Position numbers and translations under genes: made by a program. 49,039 nt of DNA from a virus. The notes beneath the pieces were generated by a model. It made no database searches. It saw only the letters and a program-made list of their open reading frames with translations, and had not been told where the DNA came from. This document shows positions 1 through 8,606 of the stretch, one piece after another. The stretch is taken from the IMG/VR virus record IMGVR_UViG_3300032516_000044, positions 1 to 49,039 of that record, one strand, 5' to 3'. Position 1 is the first letter of the stretch. The number at the start of each line of letters is the position of its first letter.

Positions 1-114
1 GTGCGCGGCGTTTATCGCATTGCTCGCCAAGACAGCGGTGGTTGCCCAATCGCTGTTTGTGCTGTGCGCGGCGTTTATCGCATTGCTCGCCAAGACAGCA
101 GTGGTTGGGACACC
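1..114. repeat. 63-bp direct repeat inside the fibre-like gene
   Basis: The unit starting gtgcgcggcgtttatc at 1 recurs at 64. About 50 bases of the second copy match the first with one difference (cggtgg versus cagtgg) before it diverges near 113. The unit is clearly richer in G+C than the flanking gene and encodes a 21-residue Ala-rich repeat. Such repeats usually change copy number by slippage or recombination. Confidence 0.85.
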
Positions 115-483
115 ATATAGATATATTACCGAACCATTGTTTGATACACTTAAACCAGATGAGCCTGTAACGTCTAATGTGTTTACAGATCCACCGCCAC
201 CAGTAATAGTTACACTTCCATTATTTATGATATAATTGGTTGTATTACCTTGGATAATTCGAAAACTATTATCTCTTAAAAAATCTGTTGAATTCAAACC
301 ATCAAGTAAATCTGCATTAAATCCCGTCCACACCGTTGAATTATACGCTGACTGCGTTTTTATATTTAATCGTGGTGTATGAGAACCAGAATAATCTTTT
401 ATTACATCGGTCTGTAAAGTTTGACAATACACAGATGTACAAAATAAAAGAAATGATAAAACGAATAAGTTAATTGATTTCAT
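1..483 (-). CDS. Fibre-like repeat protein with signal peptide (C-terminus outside window)
   Basis: 161 codons run from ATG at 483 to the window edge, so the C-terminus is missing. Residues 1-21 are a Lys-led hydrophobic stretch ending SVYCQ that looks like a Sec signal peptide, which is unusual for a virion protein. Around residues 55-72 is the pattern ADLLDG..STDFLRDN, common in phage tail fibres, followed by a Gly-rich linker. The last visible part is an Ala/Asn/Ser repeat (TTAVLASNAINAAH) of 21 residues encoded by a 63-bp direct repeat. Its place next to the other fibre genes suggests an adhesin. A host-derived secreted protein is the alternative. Confidence 0.7.
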   Translation of the reverse strand, partial: MKSINLFVLSFLLFCTSVYCQTLQTDVIKDYSGSHTPRLNIKTQSAYNSTVWTGFNADLLDGLNSTDFLRDNSFRIIQGNTTNYIINNGSVTITGGGGSVNTLDVTGSSGLSVSNNGSVIYLYGVPTTAVLASNAINAAHSTNSDWATTAVLASNAINAAH

Positions 484-497
484 AAAAATTCCTATAG

Positions 498-917
498 TTA
501 ATATGGTTCATATTGTAAAATGATATTGCCATTGACATATATAGCGATTCCGCCTGGTGTAGTAAATTCAATTTTTGTATTAGCATTATATGGAGAGATT
601 AATCCTCGACGGGCTATCATTGCGGAAAATACAGCAGGATTAATATCAATCCAAGATGATCCATCCCATGTTCTTATGTTTGCGGATACAATACTTCCTT
701 GATGAAGATAACCAGGAGAAATCCATATATCCCACGCGGAAGGATTGCTTGGCGGAACAAAAGTATTAAAAACAGAAAAGAATCCATATGCTCCCAGTGC
801 TCTTATCACAGATTCTCTAAATTCAAATATATCACTAGTAATCGAACCGGTGCTGTTTAAATCAACAACAGCCACGGCAATTTGGTCAGGAAATGAAGAT
901 GAAATTGGTTGTGCCAT
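498..917 (-). CDS. Small virion-associated protein of unknown fold
   Basis: 139 residues from ATG at 917, beginning MAQPISSS. The sequence is rich in Ile, Ser, Asn and aromatic residues with short beta-prone stretches (DIWISPGYLHQG, GIAIYVNGNIILQ) and has no membrane segment or cysteine motif. I do not recognise a family. It lies between two fibre-type genes on the same strand and is likely a minor structural or receptor-facing protein. That role is inferred from position only. Confidence 0.6.
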   Translation of the reverse strand: MAQPISSSFPDQIAVAVVDLNSTGSITSDIFEFRESVIRALGAYGFFSVFNTFVPPSNPSAWDIWISPGYLHQGSIVSANIRTWDGSSWIDINPAVFSAMIARRGLISPYNANTKIEFTTPGGIAIYVNGNIILQYEPY

Positions 918-918
918 A

Positions 919-1455
919 TTATATTAATATCCAAGGGGTTTCTGGTTCTACATAAATAGTATATATCATTGAACTAAAACATAAATTAGCATCTTTTACA
1001 TTTATGATGAATGAATATAATCCTGAACCTGTTGGAACACCACTTATAGATCCAGTATAATTATCTAATATTAATCCAGAAGGTAATGAACCACTTATTA
1101 TTGAATAAGTGTAGGGAACAGCACCATAACTAGCAGTTATTGATGCGGTGTAATAAACTGAACTTGATGCATCCGTTATAGTATCAGTAAAAACCATAAA
1201 ATAGCAAAAGTCGCATTGATATATTGAACCAGAAATATAATCGGCATCACCACACAAAAATCCATCTATAATGCCATTAAAATTTAGTAGTGCATATGCC
1301 CCAACTATATTTATATGTGCCGATGATGCATGCGTTTGCACATATCTTGTTTTTGTCCCAACAACAAGAGACTCATCACCACCCAAATTTGTTAATACAA
1401 ATTCTGGAGCGTTTGTTATATATGTATCTGAATTTGGATATATAAAATGATGCAT
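919..1455 (-). CDS. Surface protein with N-terminal DNRLRE-like region and C-terminal putative Ig domain
   Basis: 178 residues. I use ATG at 1455 because the product then starts MHHFIYPNSDTYI, parallel to MHKKICPEKDSYI of the next gene; an upstream in-frame start at 1536 would overlap that gene. The N-terminal half has the SDTYI...NLGGDESLVVG pattern of DNRLRE-like modules. The C-terminal half fits the putative Ig domain of the He_PIG type: YSIISGSLPSGLILD, then TGSISGVPTGSG, then YSFIINVKDA. Such domains are common on phage fibres and bacterial adhesins. Role as a fibre or decoration protein is inferred. Confidence 0.7.
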   Translation of the reverse strand: MHHFIYPNSDTYITNAPEFVLTNLGGDESLVVGTKTRYVQTHASSAHINIVGAYALLNFNGIIDGFLCGDADYISGSIYQCDFCYFMVFTDTITDASSSVYYTASITASYGAVPYTYSIISGSLPSGLILDNYTGSISGVPTGSGLYSFIINVKDANLCFSSMIYTIYVEPETPWILI

Positions 1456-1460
1456 AATAA

Positions 1461-1787
1461 TTAAGGGTTTAACAAATAAACAAACAAAGATGCACTGGGA
1501 ACATATGGCGGATCTACTATTACCATTCCGTCGCATGAATTGACAACACCAACTATGTTACTTCCCGTTCCAACGGCTGAGCCGGTGATTGTTCCAGTAA
1601 ATAATTCTACATGAAGATTATAATATATGTCGTCTATGTTTTGCCAATTTACAAAAGAAACATATCTTGATGTAATAAATTCTGGAGCAGACACCGCAAG
1701 CAATTCATCTCTTCCGAAGTTTTTTAGATAATATTCGGAAGATTTTTCTATATAGGAATCTTTTTCTGGACATATTTTTTTATGCAT
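1461..1787 (-). CDS. DNRLRE-like small surface protein
   Basis: 108 residues. The N-terminus (MHKKICPEKDSYI...YLKNFGRDELLAVSAPEF) aligns by eye with the start of the downstream neighbour, so the two genes are probably duplicated modules; this copy lacks the Ig-like domain. The stop lies 5 bases before the neighbour's ATG and the start is 4 bases from the gp6-like stop, so it is in the baseplate/fibre transcript. Function is not known. Confidence 0.65.
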   Translation of the reverse strand: MHKKICPEKDSYIEKSSEYYLKNFGRDELLAVSAPEFITSRYVSFVNWQNIDDIYYNLHVELFTGTITGSAVGTGSNIVGVVNSCDGMVIVDPPYVPSASLFVYLLNP

Positions 1788-1790
1788 TTT

Positions 1791-3761
1791 TTAGATAGCA
1801 CTACCTTTTATATCACTTGAAAAATTCTTTATTTCAAATATAGCGGGATCAATTGGCGGATAAATAATCTTATTTTGCGTTGCCGCATTTATATCATATT
1901 CAAATATAGAATAATCTCCATTGTCAATCGTCAAATTGTTTATAGTCAAACTTGCAATGGATTGCACTCCTGTATTTTTTGCAATTTCAAGTTCCAACTG
2001 ACTTACATTGATTGGTTGGCCAATCTGCCAACTGTCAATATTAAAGAAATCCTGTATAGAAGATATACAATTCGTTAAAACTTCTTTCTTATTATAATTT
2101 GAATATACAACAATTTTAAAGCTTACCCCAATATTAATCACATACGCATCAATAATATTAATTCGGTCTGATAAAATTCTAAATTTTCCTAAATATGTTC
2201 TTAAATTATAAGCCAAAGCATCATTAATTGTAGTTAAATTTTTAGAATCATCATATGCTAAAACATATAAATTTACGCCCAATGGATTTGTTCCTTCCAA
2301 ATTTGTTTTTCTAAAATTCTTTTCACTTTCATCTACCACAAAATTATTATTTTCATCCAATAAACCTTTTATGAAAGTGGTATTGTTTGTATATAAATTA
2401 GTCTCCGAAGAAACATAAACTTTAGCAATTGAACCATATGCAGAAGGCATCCCATATACCGCCGACATATAATCTTCTTTTGTTACCACTCTATTTTGTG
2501 TCGCAAAATTAGCCAAGGCATTTTGTTTGATTTTATATACAGATTCTTGTCCTTCACCACCAACGCAAGGCGTGGAATTAGTTACCCGAATACTGCTTTT
2601 TATTACATTAATAAGAGAAATCTCCGATGGAAGATAATTTTGTAGTGTTTCAATGCTAATCGAAGATACAGTAGTAACACTATCTACATTTGCATTAGAA
2701 GCTATTCCACCACCAACTACATATGTTACAGTCAGTGTAGTATTAATTGGTGAGATTCCATATGCAGACGATTTTACAAATGTCGTAGGATCTAAAGTAA
2801 AATTATATTTATTTATGGTTGAAAATCCAACGCCAATCATTTTTGAACTTGGTGTAACCACTTCTTCATCTACTGTATCAAGTGAACTTCCAAATTGTAA
2901 AAATGTATTATTATTTTCATCCACGGTCATCGCAAATCTTCGATTGGTTCTTAAAAATTGTATAATCGCTGGTACAGTAGAATTATATTTTGAATACGCT
3001 TCGAAATTTATCTGATTATTTTCAACAGGAATCTCAATTAAATCTTGGGCCAAGTAATCAACACGATACCACACATTACTATCAGAATCTCTTACATCCA
3101 ACACTTGCAATATATTATCACCATTTAATTGTAATTTTAAATCTCCGGTTTGTGAAGAAACATTAAAAGTTTGCGTTACAATTTTTCCAGAATAAATCTG
3201 CACAGACTTCTTTAACAAATAAAATTCGGGTTCATCATTGTCATTCTTTGAATATATCTCATCAACTCGGGGACTTGCATCAGTATTAACAAAAAAATCC
3301 ACCGCTTCTTTTGCTATAAATGACACGCCATTTTGTGATAACACTTGCATTTGTGAGGCTATTTTTAAAGCATAATATGTATCTGGTTCAAATGTTCCAT
3401 CTGTGTTTCTTTTTGCAGGAACAATTTGATATACATCCAATATTCCTGTAGATGGTTTAGATGGTTTAGGTATATATCCAAGATATCTAGCCAATTGAAT
3501 TACATTCTTTCTTTCCTCTGCATAATTAATCATTCCCTCTTTAAATTGATAATCTATATAGAAAGATAAGACATCCCCAACATATGAAGCCATATCAATA
3601 TACATCATACCCGGCGATGAATCATTGAAATCTTTATATGTCTTTGAATAATAATTTTTAGCAAAATCTATAAGATTGGATTTAAATTGGTCAAAATCTT
3701 TGCCCAAATACTTTATTATTTTTTGCTGAGGTATAAATGTTTTGTTTAATGTTGTTGACAT
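1791..3761 (-). CDS. 6: Baseplate wedge protein, T4 gp6-like
   Basis: 656 residues, close to T4 gp6 (660). The N-terminus has the typical pattern: YLGKDFDQFKSNLIDFAKNY, then DFNDSSPGMMYIDMASYVGD, then ERKNVIQLARYLGY. The centre holds the baseplate-J-like core, including VVTKEDYMSAVYGMPSAYG. gp6 dimers form the inner ring of the contractile baseplate. It is immediately followed upstream by the gp25-like gene, the order seen in many T4-like phages. I am confident of the family. Confidence 0.93.
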   Translation of the reverse strand: MSTTLNKTFIPQQKIIKYLGKDFDQFKSNLIDFAKNYYSKTYKDFNDSSPGMMYIDMASYVGDVLSFYIDYQFKEGMINYAEERKNVIQLARYLGYIPKPSKPSTGILDVYQIVPAKRNTDGTFEPDTYYALKIASQMQVLSQNGVSFIAKEAVDFFVNTDASPRVDEIYSKNDNDEPEFYLLKKSVQIYSGKIVTQTFNVSSQTGDLKLQLNGDNILQVLDVRDSDSNVWYRVDYLAQDLIEIPVENNQINFEAYSKYNSTVPAIIQFLRTNRRFAMTVDENNNTFLQFGSSLDTVDEEVVTPSSKMIGVGFSTINKYNFTLDPTTFVKSSAYGISPINTTLTVTYVVGGGIASNANVDSVTTVSSISIETLQNYLPSEISLINVIKSSIRVTNSTPCVGGEGQESVYKIKQNALANFATQNRVVTKEDYMSAVYGMPSAYGSIAKVYVSSETNLYTNNTTFIKGLLDENNNFVVDESEKNFRKTNLEGTNPLGVNLYVLAYDDSKNLTTINDALAYNLRTYLGKFRILSDRINIIDAYVINIGVSFKIVVYSNYNKKEVLTNCISSIQDFFNIDSWQIGQPINVSQLELEIAKNTGVQSIASLTINNLTIDNGDYSIFEYDINAATQNKIIYPPIDPAIFEIKNFSSDIKGSAI

Positions 3762-3764
3762 AAA

Positions 3765-4190
3765 TTATATATTAACATTTTGTATATCGAATGCTATGTT
3801 ATCCTGTGTTTTTGTCTGATTTACAATATAATCGACAGATATCCCCATTTTATAATTATCATTGGTACCTGTGTTTTGCTTGTTATTAACAGATATATTT
3901 TGAACAGTAATTTGAGGAATCCATTGTTGTAACTCCGCCGCGACAATATTTTTAACAATTTCTAATGTGTTAGTATCTATTTGTTCAAACAAAACCTCAT
4001 AAAGTTTTGTGCCAAATTCTGGCATCATTCTTCTCTCACCACGCCGCGTATTCAAAAAATTAACAAGATTTTGCTTTACCTGAGTGTTTGTATCAAATGA
4101 TTGAGCAAAATAACCATTACTTCCATTTGTAAATGGTATTAATAATCCAATCGGATTGAATGAAGCAGATGTGTTTGTATTAATGGTCAT
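3765..4190 (-). CDS. 25: Baseplate wedge protein, T4 gp25-like
   Basis: 141 residues. The family signature is clear: LNTRRGERRMMPEFGTKLYE, then VLFEQIDTNTLEIVKNIVAAEL and QQWIPQITVQNISV. gp25/GpW-type proteins are lysozyme-fold-related wedge parts that help trigger sheath contraction. The start is 3 bases after the stop of the next upstream gene and the stop is 3 bases before the gp6-like ATG, so the genes form one operon. Confidence 0.93.
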   Translation of the reverse strand: MTINTNTSASFNPIGLLIPFTNGSNGYFAQSFDTNTQVKQNLVNFLNTRRGERRMMPEFGTKLYEVLFEQIDTNTLEIVKNIVAAELQQWIPQITVQNISVNNKQNTGTNDNYKMGISVDYIVNQTKTQDNIAFDIQNVNI

Positions 4191-4193
4191 ATA

Positions 4194-4619
4194 TTATCCA
4201 CGTCTACTCTTAACCTTTTCATCAACAACTTTCAATAATTGTGAATAATCTTTATTAAAAACAGAAGGTAAGGTTTTCTCTATATTTATACCAGATTTAT
4301 TAACTTCAACTTCTCCATCCATCGCAACCATAGAATCCGTAGGAATTTTAACCGTGGTTTCATTTAATATTTGATTTAAAACAGGATTCTTAGAATACAT
4401 TCGCAATGGCTTTTTAACCTCTTTCTTCGGTTCAGATTCTACATTAGTTATACTATCTTCATCATTTTCTGACAAAAGGTGTCCCAAATTTTTAGTATTA
4501 AAGGATAGGGTTCTTTTGTCTTCACCCTTGAAATATTCATTTAATATTACAGGTATAACTTTTTTTAATTCTGCAGATACTTCTTCTCTGATGATTTTTC
4601 GAAAATTATCTATATTCAT
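4194..4619 (-). CDS. Hypothetical protein of the baseplate operon
   Basis: 141 residues, charged and probably partly disordered. The N-terminus MNIDNFRK.IREEV..ELKKVI is a helix like that of many small virion-associated proteins of T4-like phages. The middle is Lys/Glu-rich and there is no membrane segment. It lies between the gp25-like gene and a Pro-rich gene. I do not recognise a domain; a chaperone or minor structural role is a guess. Confidence 0.6.
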   Translation of the reverse strand: MNIDNFRKIIREEVSAELKKVIPVILNEYFKGEDKRTLSFNTKNLGHLLSENDEDSITNVESEPKKEVKKPLRMYSKNPVLNQILNETTVKIPTDSMVAMDGEVEVNKSGINIEKTLPSVFNKDYSQLLKVVDEKVKSRRG

Positions 4620-4667
4620 ACCATATAAATAGATGAATTTTAATTAAATAATTACAAGAATATATTA

Positions 4668-5069
4668 TTATACTGGAACCGCAGGGACTGTCAATTTTGG
4701 AACAATTGCTTGAGCGCTAATAGCGGGCAAACCAGCACTAACCTTTGCTTCTGCTATCATTGCTGGTATCTTCGATTTTAATGATGTTTTTATCATTTCT
4801 CCAAAAGTAGATGGGTCTGGAGATGGCAACGCCAAATTCAAAGAATATGGTTTTGGTGGGCTTATTAATGGAATACCAGGAAATTTAGGTGGATTGGGAA
4901 AGCCGGGAGCTTTTGGAAATGGAATGGCTAAACCTGCCGGTATAAAAGGTGGAGGTAATATTGGCTTGGGTATAATCACATTTGATAAATTTATCTTAGG
5001 AAATGATGGTGATGAAAATGGATTAGGCGTAGGAATAGTCGGCAATTTTGGCGCGATTATAGTAATCAT
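4668..5069 (-). CDS. Proline-rich virion-associated protein
   Basis: 133 residues from ATG at 5069. A TTG 18 bases upstream is in frame, but GGAG sits 9 bases before the ATG and the ATG follows the upstream gene's stop by one base. Residues ~10-80 are almost entirely PxP/PxxP turns (FPKINL, PKPILPPPF, FPKAPGFPNPPKF) and the C-terminus is an Ala-rich helix. Such sequences make extended linkers. The position after the spike-like gene suggests a baseplate or tail-tip part. Confidence 0.6.
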   Translation of the reverse strand: MITIIAPKLPTIPTPNPFSSPSFPKINLSNVIIPKPILPPPFIPAGLAIPFPKAPGFPNPPKFPGIPLISPPKPYSLNLALPSPDPSTFGEMIKTSLKSKIPAMIAEAKVSAGLPAISAQAIVPKLTVPAVPV

Positions 5070-5070
5070 A

Positions 5071-6795
5071 TTATATTGCTCCGTCAATCATCTTTTCTAA
5101 TTCTCTTGTTAATTCTGTGTCGGACATTTTGCCAACATTTGAATTTATAAAACTCTTCATAGGAGTAACCATAGTAGCAGTTATAGAATCCACAACACTA
5201 TTATCACTTAAACCTGCATCCGTTCTCCTAGTTCTACCATGCCAACCTCCAGGAATACCAGCAGGTGATGTCTCCCCCGTAGTATTTTTAATTTGAACAC
5301 TATCCGTTCCAACACCATTAAATCCAGGAGCATAACCGCCCCCTGTTAAAAATACTCGCCTGCTCAATAAACTATGTAATCTATCTCGAAGTAATATTAA
5401 TTGTATAGTCATAGGATCAACAGGAAAATCCTTTGGAGCTTTTGTCATTGGCGGAGATGTATGTGGATTGTGAACATGCATATGTTCATGCGTATGCATT
5501 AACATCCAATTACATATATCAAATAACCAATCAACCAAACTCTGTCCTAAAACAGCCGGTTCATTTGTATTGTTGTATTCACCCAAATAAATCGCTGGAG
5601 AATTTATAACAGTTTTATTATTTGTGTTTAATACAATTTGTTTTTGAGCATCTAAAACATATTCATCATCTGTAACAATCATATATCTCTTCTTTGAAAA
5701 ATGCATGATTTCATTTGCTTTTGCTGAAAAAACAAGTCGGTCAGAGTTTATTACAATTTGATCTCCTACTAAGGGCGGAAACTTCCATCCAGAGCCTTTT
5801 GTAAAAATACTTTTAAGTGTCGTTTGAAAAAATCTTGATTGTGTTAGACCAGATGTTATATGAATAGCTGAACCATCACTATTTATATCCTCTGTAATAT
5901 ACCCGCCCACATTAATTTCACTATTTAATAATTTACTTTTATCTAGAGGATGTTGACGATTTCTAATAAGAATCATCGGGTTGCCTCCGCCCGTGTGCAT
6001 ATTACTAAAGGTGTTTGTTGCTTTGTCATCCTTTCCAGTTTTATAATCAGCATAAGCACCCACATCATTTTTTCTGTTGGAATCATATGCCCCAAATCTT
6101 ATAGATTGGCCAAAGCGACTTTCTATAATTGTATCACCCTCAAATCTTCTTAGATTTCTAATTCTTCGGTTAAACCAAAAGTAATTTCCTAATATTCCCC
6201 GAAAATAAGTGTTTTTATTTTCAGCCGAAAGAGAATCAAATTTTGACTCAGGCCCTTTTAATGGATCAGCTGTCCCGTCTTTTCTAATATTACCTGTATT
6301 TTTTTCAATCTGGCCATAAGTCGGTTCAAACCTAAAATCTGCTGAGGTATTAGCTAAATTCTTGTAATTAATTTTGTTTGAATAATAATATCTATCTAAA
6401 AATTTTACGACACCCACAATCTCATTTAACAATGGACATGAAGAAAACTCTTTATCCAATGGATATGCATAAATAACATCTTCTTTATCTTGTTTATTTT
6501 GTGAAAGGCATAGTCGAATTAGAGCTACACCAACCTCAGAATAACTTTTATCAGTCTTTTTAGCTATTTCATCTTTATAATTCAACGGCCATATATCAGG
6601 ATTAACAACATTTCCAAGACCCGGACTATTAAAAAGGGGGTGGGTATCATCCAAAATAATATCAAGAACTATACCCGGCTCCCATTGCATCTCCGTTATA
6701 GTATTTTGAATATACTTTAAGTCACGCTTTGTGGCTAAAAAATTTTCTTCATCAATATTATAATTAAATAATTGATTTGTTATTAGTGTGCTCAT
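5071..6795 (-). CDS. Baseplate central spike / gp5-like structural protein
   Basis: 574 residues. The C-terminal half shows short beta repeats typical of gp5-type needles: GDQIVINSDRLVFSAKANEI, then a SKKRYMIVTDDE segment, then NTNNKTVINSPAIYLGE, followed by EPAVLGQSLVDWL. A His-rich tip-like segment (HTHEHMHVHNPHT) follows, as in metal-binding spike tips. I see no lysozyme domain, so it is not a complete T4 gp5. It is likely the central baseplate/spike protein that contacts the envelope. Confidence 0.75.
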   Translation of the reverse strand: MSTLITNQLFNYNIDEENFLATKRDLKYIQNTITEMQWEPGIVLDIILDDTHPLFNSPGLGNVVNPDIWPLNYKDEIAKKTDKSYSEVGVALIRLCLSQNKQDKEDVIYAYPLDKEFSSCPLLNEIVGVVKFLDRYYYSNKINYKNLANTSADFRFEPTYGQIEKNTGNIRKDGTADPLKGPESKFDSLSAENKNTYFRGILGNYFWFNRRIRNLRRFEGDTIIESRFGQSIRFGAYDSNRKNDVGAYADYKTGKDDKATNTFSNMHTGGGNPMILIRNRQHPLDKSKLLNSEINVGGYITEDINSDGSAIHITSGLTQSRFFQTTLKSIFTKGSGWKFPPLVGDQIVINSDRLVFSAKANEIMHFSKKRYMIVTDDEYVLDAQKQIVLNTNNKTVINSPAIYLGEYNNTNEPAVLGQSLVDWLFDICNWMLMHTHEHMHVHNPHTSPPMTKAPKDFPVDPMTIQLILLRDRLHSLLSRRVFLTGGGYAPGFNGVGTDSVQIKNTTGETSPAGIPGGWHGRTRRTDAGLSDNSVVDSITATMVTPMKSFINSNVGKMSDTELTRELEKMIDGAI

Positions 6796-6800
6796 TTATT

Positions 6801-7193
6801 TTACACGGAGGTTTCTGAAGATTTTTTTGGTGGTAAAATAGTTTCTGCCTCTTTTGCTATATCTGCCATACCGCTAAGAAGTTCTTTCTTTTCATCTTCG
6901 GTAATAGTAAATGGATCATTTCCATCAATAGCATCATTGCGGGTTATTATTTTTTGAATTACCGCAGCCAGTTTGACAAGCTGTTCGTCATTCTTTACAC
7001 CAACATCAAAATATTCCTTTAAAAGAGGAACAATAACCATCGCATCACTAACAGTTTTAATCAGAGGCCGCAATTCACTAATAAGAACATCAAGTTGATC
7101 TTTCTTTTCGTTTTGATTGGTAACTATTTCTTTACAAAGAGAAGAAAAACTTTTGCCTTTATAAATCTCAAAATCAGATAAATCTATATTCAT
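6801..7193 (-). CDS. Hypothetical helical protein of the baseplate operon
   Basis: 130 residues, predicted almost all helical with heptad-like Leu/Ile spacing (DQLDVLISELRPLIKTVSDAM) and a Pro/Lys/Ser tail. No recognised domain. It starts 5 bases upstream of the spike-like gene's ATG region on the same strand, so it is co-transcribed with baseplate genes and may be a small structural or assembly protein. Confidence 0.6.
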   Translation of the reverse strand: MNIDLSDFEIYKGKSFSSLCKEIVTNQNEKKDQLDVLISELRPLIKTVSDAMVIVPLLKEYFDVGVKNDEQLVKLAAVIQKIITRNDAIDGNDPFTITEDEKKELLSGMADIAKEAETILPPKKSSETSV

Positions 7194-7263
7194 ATGTATA
7201 AATATATATGATTGCTAACATTTTCAGTAGATTTTCGGTTAATTACGGCAAATCATCGGTCGA

Positions 7264-8124
7264 TTATACCGAAATAGTGCCACTATTTACATAAGCATTT
7301 TTGATTTGATCTTGATACTGCTTCATTCTATTGATCACTTTTGTTATCTGTTGAGTTTTACACGCAGAAATTTCTCGGATATAAAGATATAATGCCTTTT
7401 TGTTGAAAGCATCTATTCTGTCTATATTCCTAAAAAGTTCTATAACCGCATTCGCAATAGAAATATCTCTCTGTTTTTTAAATATCTTATCAATGTTCGC
7501 ATCCCAAAAATTAATCATCAAATCTAAAAATTCCCGCGTTTGTACATCATCGTGATGTTTATCTTTAACTTGTAATCGAACACCATGCTCTTCATGTTCT
7601 TCTGTTATATCAACATGTTGATTATATCGTTTAAAATTATTATTATTATGAAATATTAGATAATTTTTTGCTATGATGCTAAAATATGAAAATGCTTTTC
7701 CTTTTCTTTCTTCATACTTGTCCATATTAGCAACCAAATGTGATACTGTTTCTTTTTGGGTATCAAGAGAACCGACATCAAAATAACTAAATTTAAAAGT
7801 ATTTAAAATATTTTCAACAAGTTTCTCAAATGAAAATTTAATTTTGGTGTTATAAATTTCATTCCGCTTTACAAGGTCTTCTTCTTTATTATACAAAACA
7901 ATAGCATCTTGTGTATTTTTAGTAAAATACATCTTTTCAATGGAAGGCTTTCTCTTTTCTTTTTCAACGGCAATAACAGGAGCCGCTACACTTGGTTTAC
8001 TTCTTTTTACTACCTTTATAATTTTTTCTTTTTTTACTCTACGATGCTTCTTTACTACTTGTATTTTCTTCTTTAACTTTATCCTCTTTTGTTTATTTTT
8101 TTTACCAGTGAATTTTTTCTTCAT
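7264..8124 (-). CDS. 55: Late-transcription sigma factor, T4 gp55-like
   Basis: 286 residues. From about residue 65 the sequence follows the gp55 family of T4-like phages: Y.T..TQDAIVLYNKEEDLVKRN.IY, then FEKLVENILNTFKFSYFD, then KGKAFSYFSIIAKNYLI and a HNNNNFKRY segment. gp55 replaces the host sigma factor and recognises the TATAAATA late promoter. The first ~60 residues are an extra, extremely Lys/Arg-rich extension (KKKFTGKKNKQKRIKLKKK) that could contact DNA. This gene explains how the structural block is switched on late. Confidence 0.88.
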   Translation of the reverse strand: MKKKFTGKKNKQKRIKLKKKIQVVKKHRRVKKEKIIKVVKRSKPSVAAPVIAVEKEKRKPSIEKMYFTKNTQDAIVLYNKEEDLVKRNEIYNTKIKFSFEKLVENILNTFKFSYFDVGSLDTQKETVSHLVANMDKYEERKGKAFSYFSIIAKNYLIFHNNNNFKRYNQHVDITEEHEEHGVRLQVKDKHHDDVQTREFLDLMINFWDANIDKIFKKQRDISIANAVIELFRNIDRIDAFNKKALYLYIREISACKTQQITKVINRMKQYQDQIKNAYVNSGTISV

Positions 8125-8127
8125 ATA

Positions 8128-8391
8128 TTATTCTATCTTTTTTTCCAACTCATCTATTATATTTAACATACTTGTAAATATAAAACCAACATCATCGTCT
8201 TTTTCAAACATTTGCTTGTCGTCAATCTCTTTTAGACGCAAATATGCCTGCTTACATTCATTAAGAGTAGATAATATCCATCCTTCATAAATGCTTATTT
8301 TTAACAAATTATTTTTTATCACAATTCCCATCGCTATATTAGCACCGACAGAAATGACCAGTAAAACTATTAAAATTATATATAACCACAT
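8128..8391 (-). CDS. Small single-pass membrane protein
   Basis: 87 residues with one N-terminal membrane helix (residues ~2-26, WLYIILIVLLVISVGANIAMG) and an acidic helical cytoplasmic tail. No family recognised. It lies between gp55 and a 49-residue gene on the same strand with a 3-base gap to gp55. Inner-membrane location is predicted from sequence. Confidence 0.65.
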   Translation of the reverse strand: MWLYIILIVLLVISVGANIAMGIVIKNNLLKISIYEGWILSTLNECKQAYLRLKEIDDKQMFEKDDDVGFIFTSMLNIIDELEKKIE

Positions 8392-8400
8392 ATTTATTTT

Positions 8401-8550
8401 TTACTCCGTTCGATATTCTTCTTTGTCATTTGTAACAAATTCTTCCAAATATTCTTTTGCTTCCTCCACTTGATCCCATTCTTCGTATTTAATTGCCTTG
8501 TTCAATAATTCAATAATCTCTTTTATATCTAGCTGTGTTATATAATACAT
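8401..8550 (-). CDS. Small acidic protein (49 aa)
   Basis: The product begins MYYITQLDIKEIIELLNKAI and ends EEYRTE; it is one long amphipathic acidic helix. GGAG stands 7 bases before the ATG at 8550, which supports translation. A T4-type late promoter match lies 58 bases upstream, in the end of the previous gene. No family recognised. Confidence 0.6.
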   Translation of the reverse strand: MYYITQLDIKEIIELLNKAIKYEEWDQVEEAKEYLEEFVTNDKEEYRTE

Positions 8551-8606
8551 TCAAATTCTCCATTAACATATACGAGTAATAGATATTAATCAATTTATTT
8601 TAATTA

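Noticed and set aside
4894-5100. Plus-strand open frames opposite the Pro-rich and baseplate genes
   Set aside because: They mirror biased codons of the real minus-strand genes and lack starts with binding sites or promoters.
7195-7215. TATAAATA on the plus strand before gp55 region
   Set aside because: It points away from every gene in this block, so it is taken as chance in AT-rich DNA.
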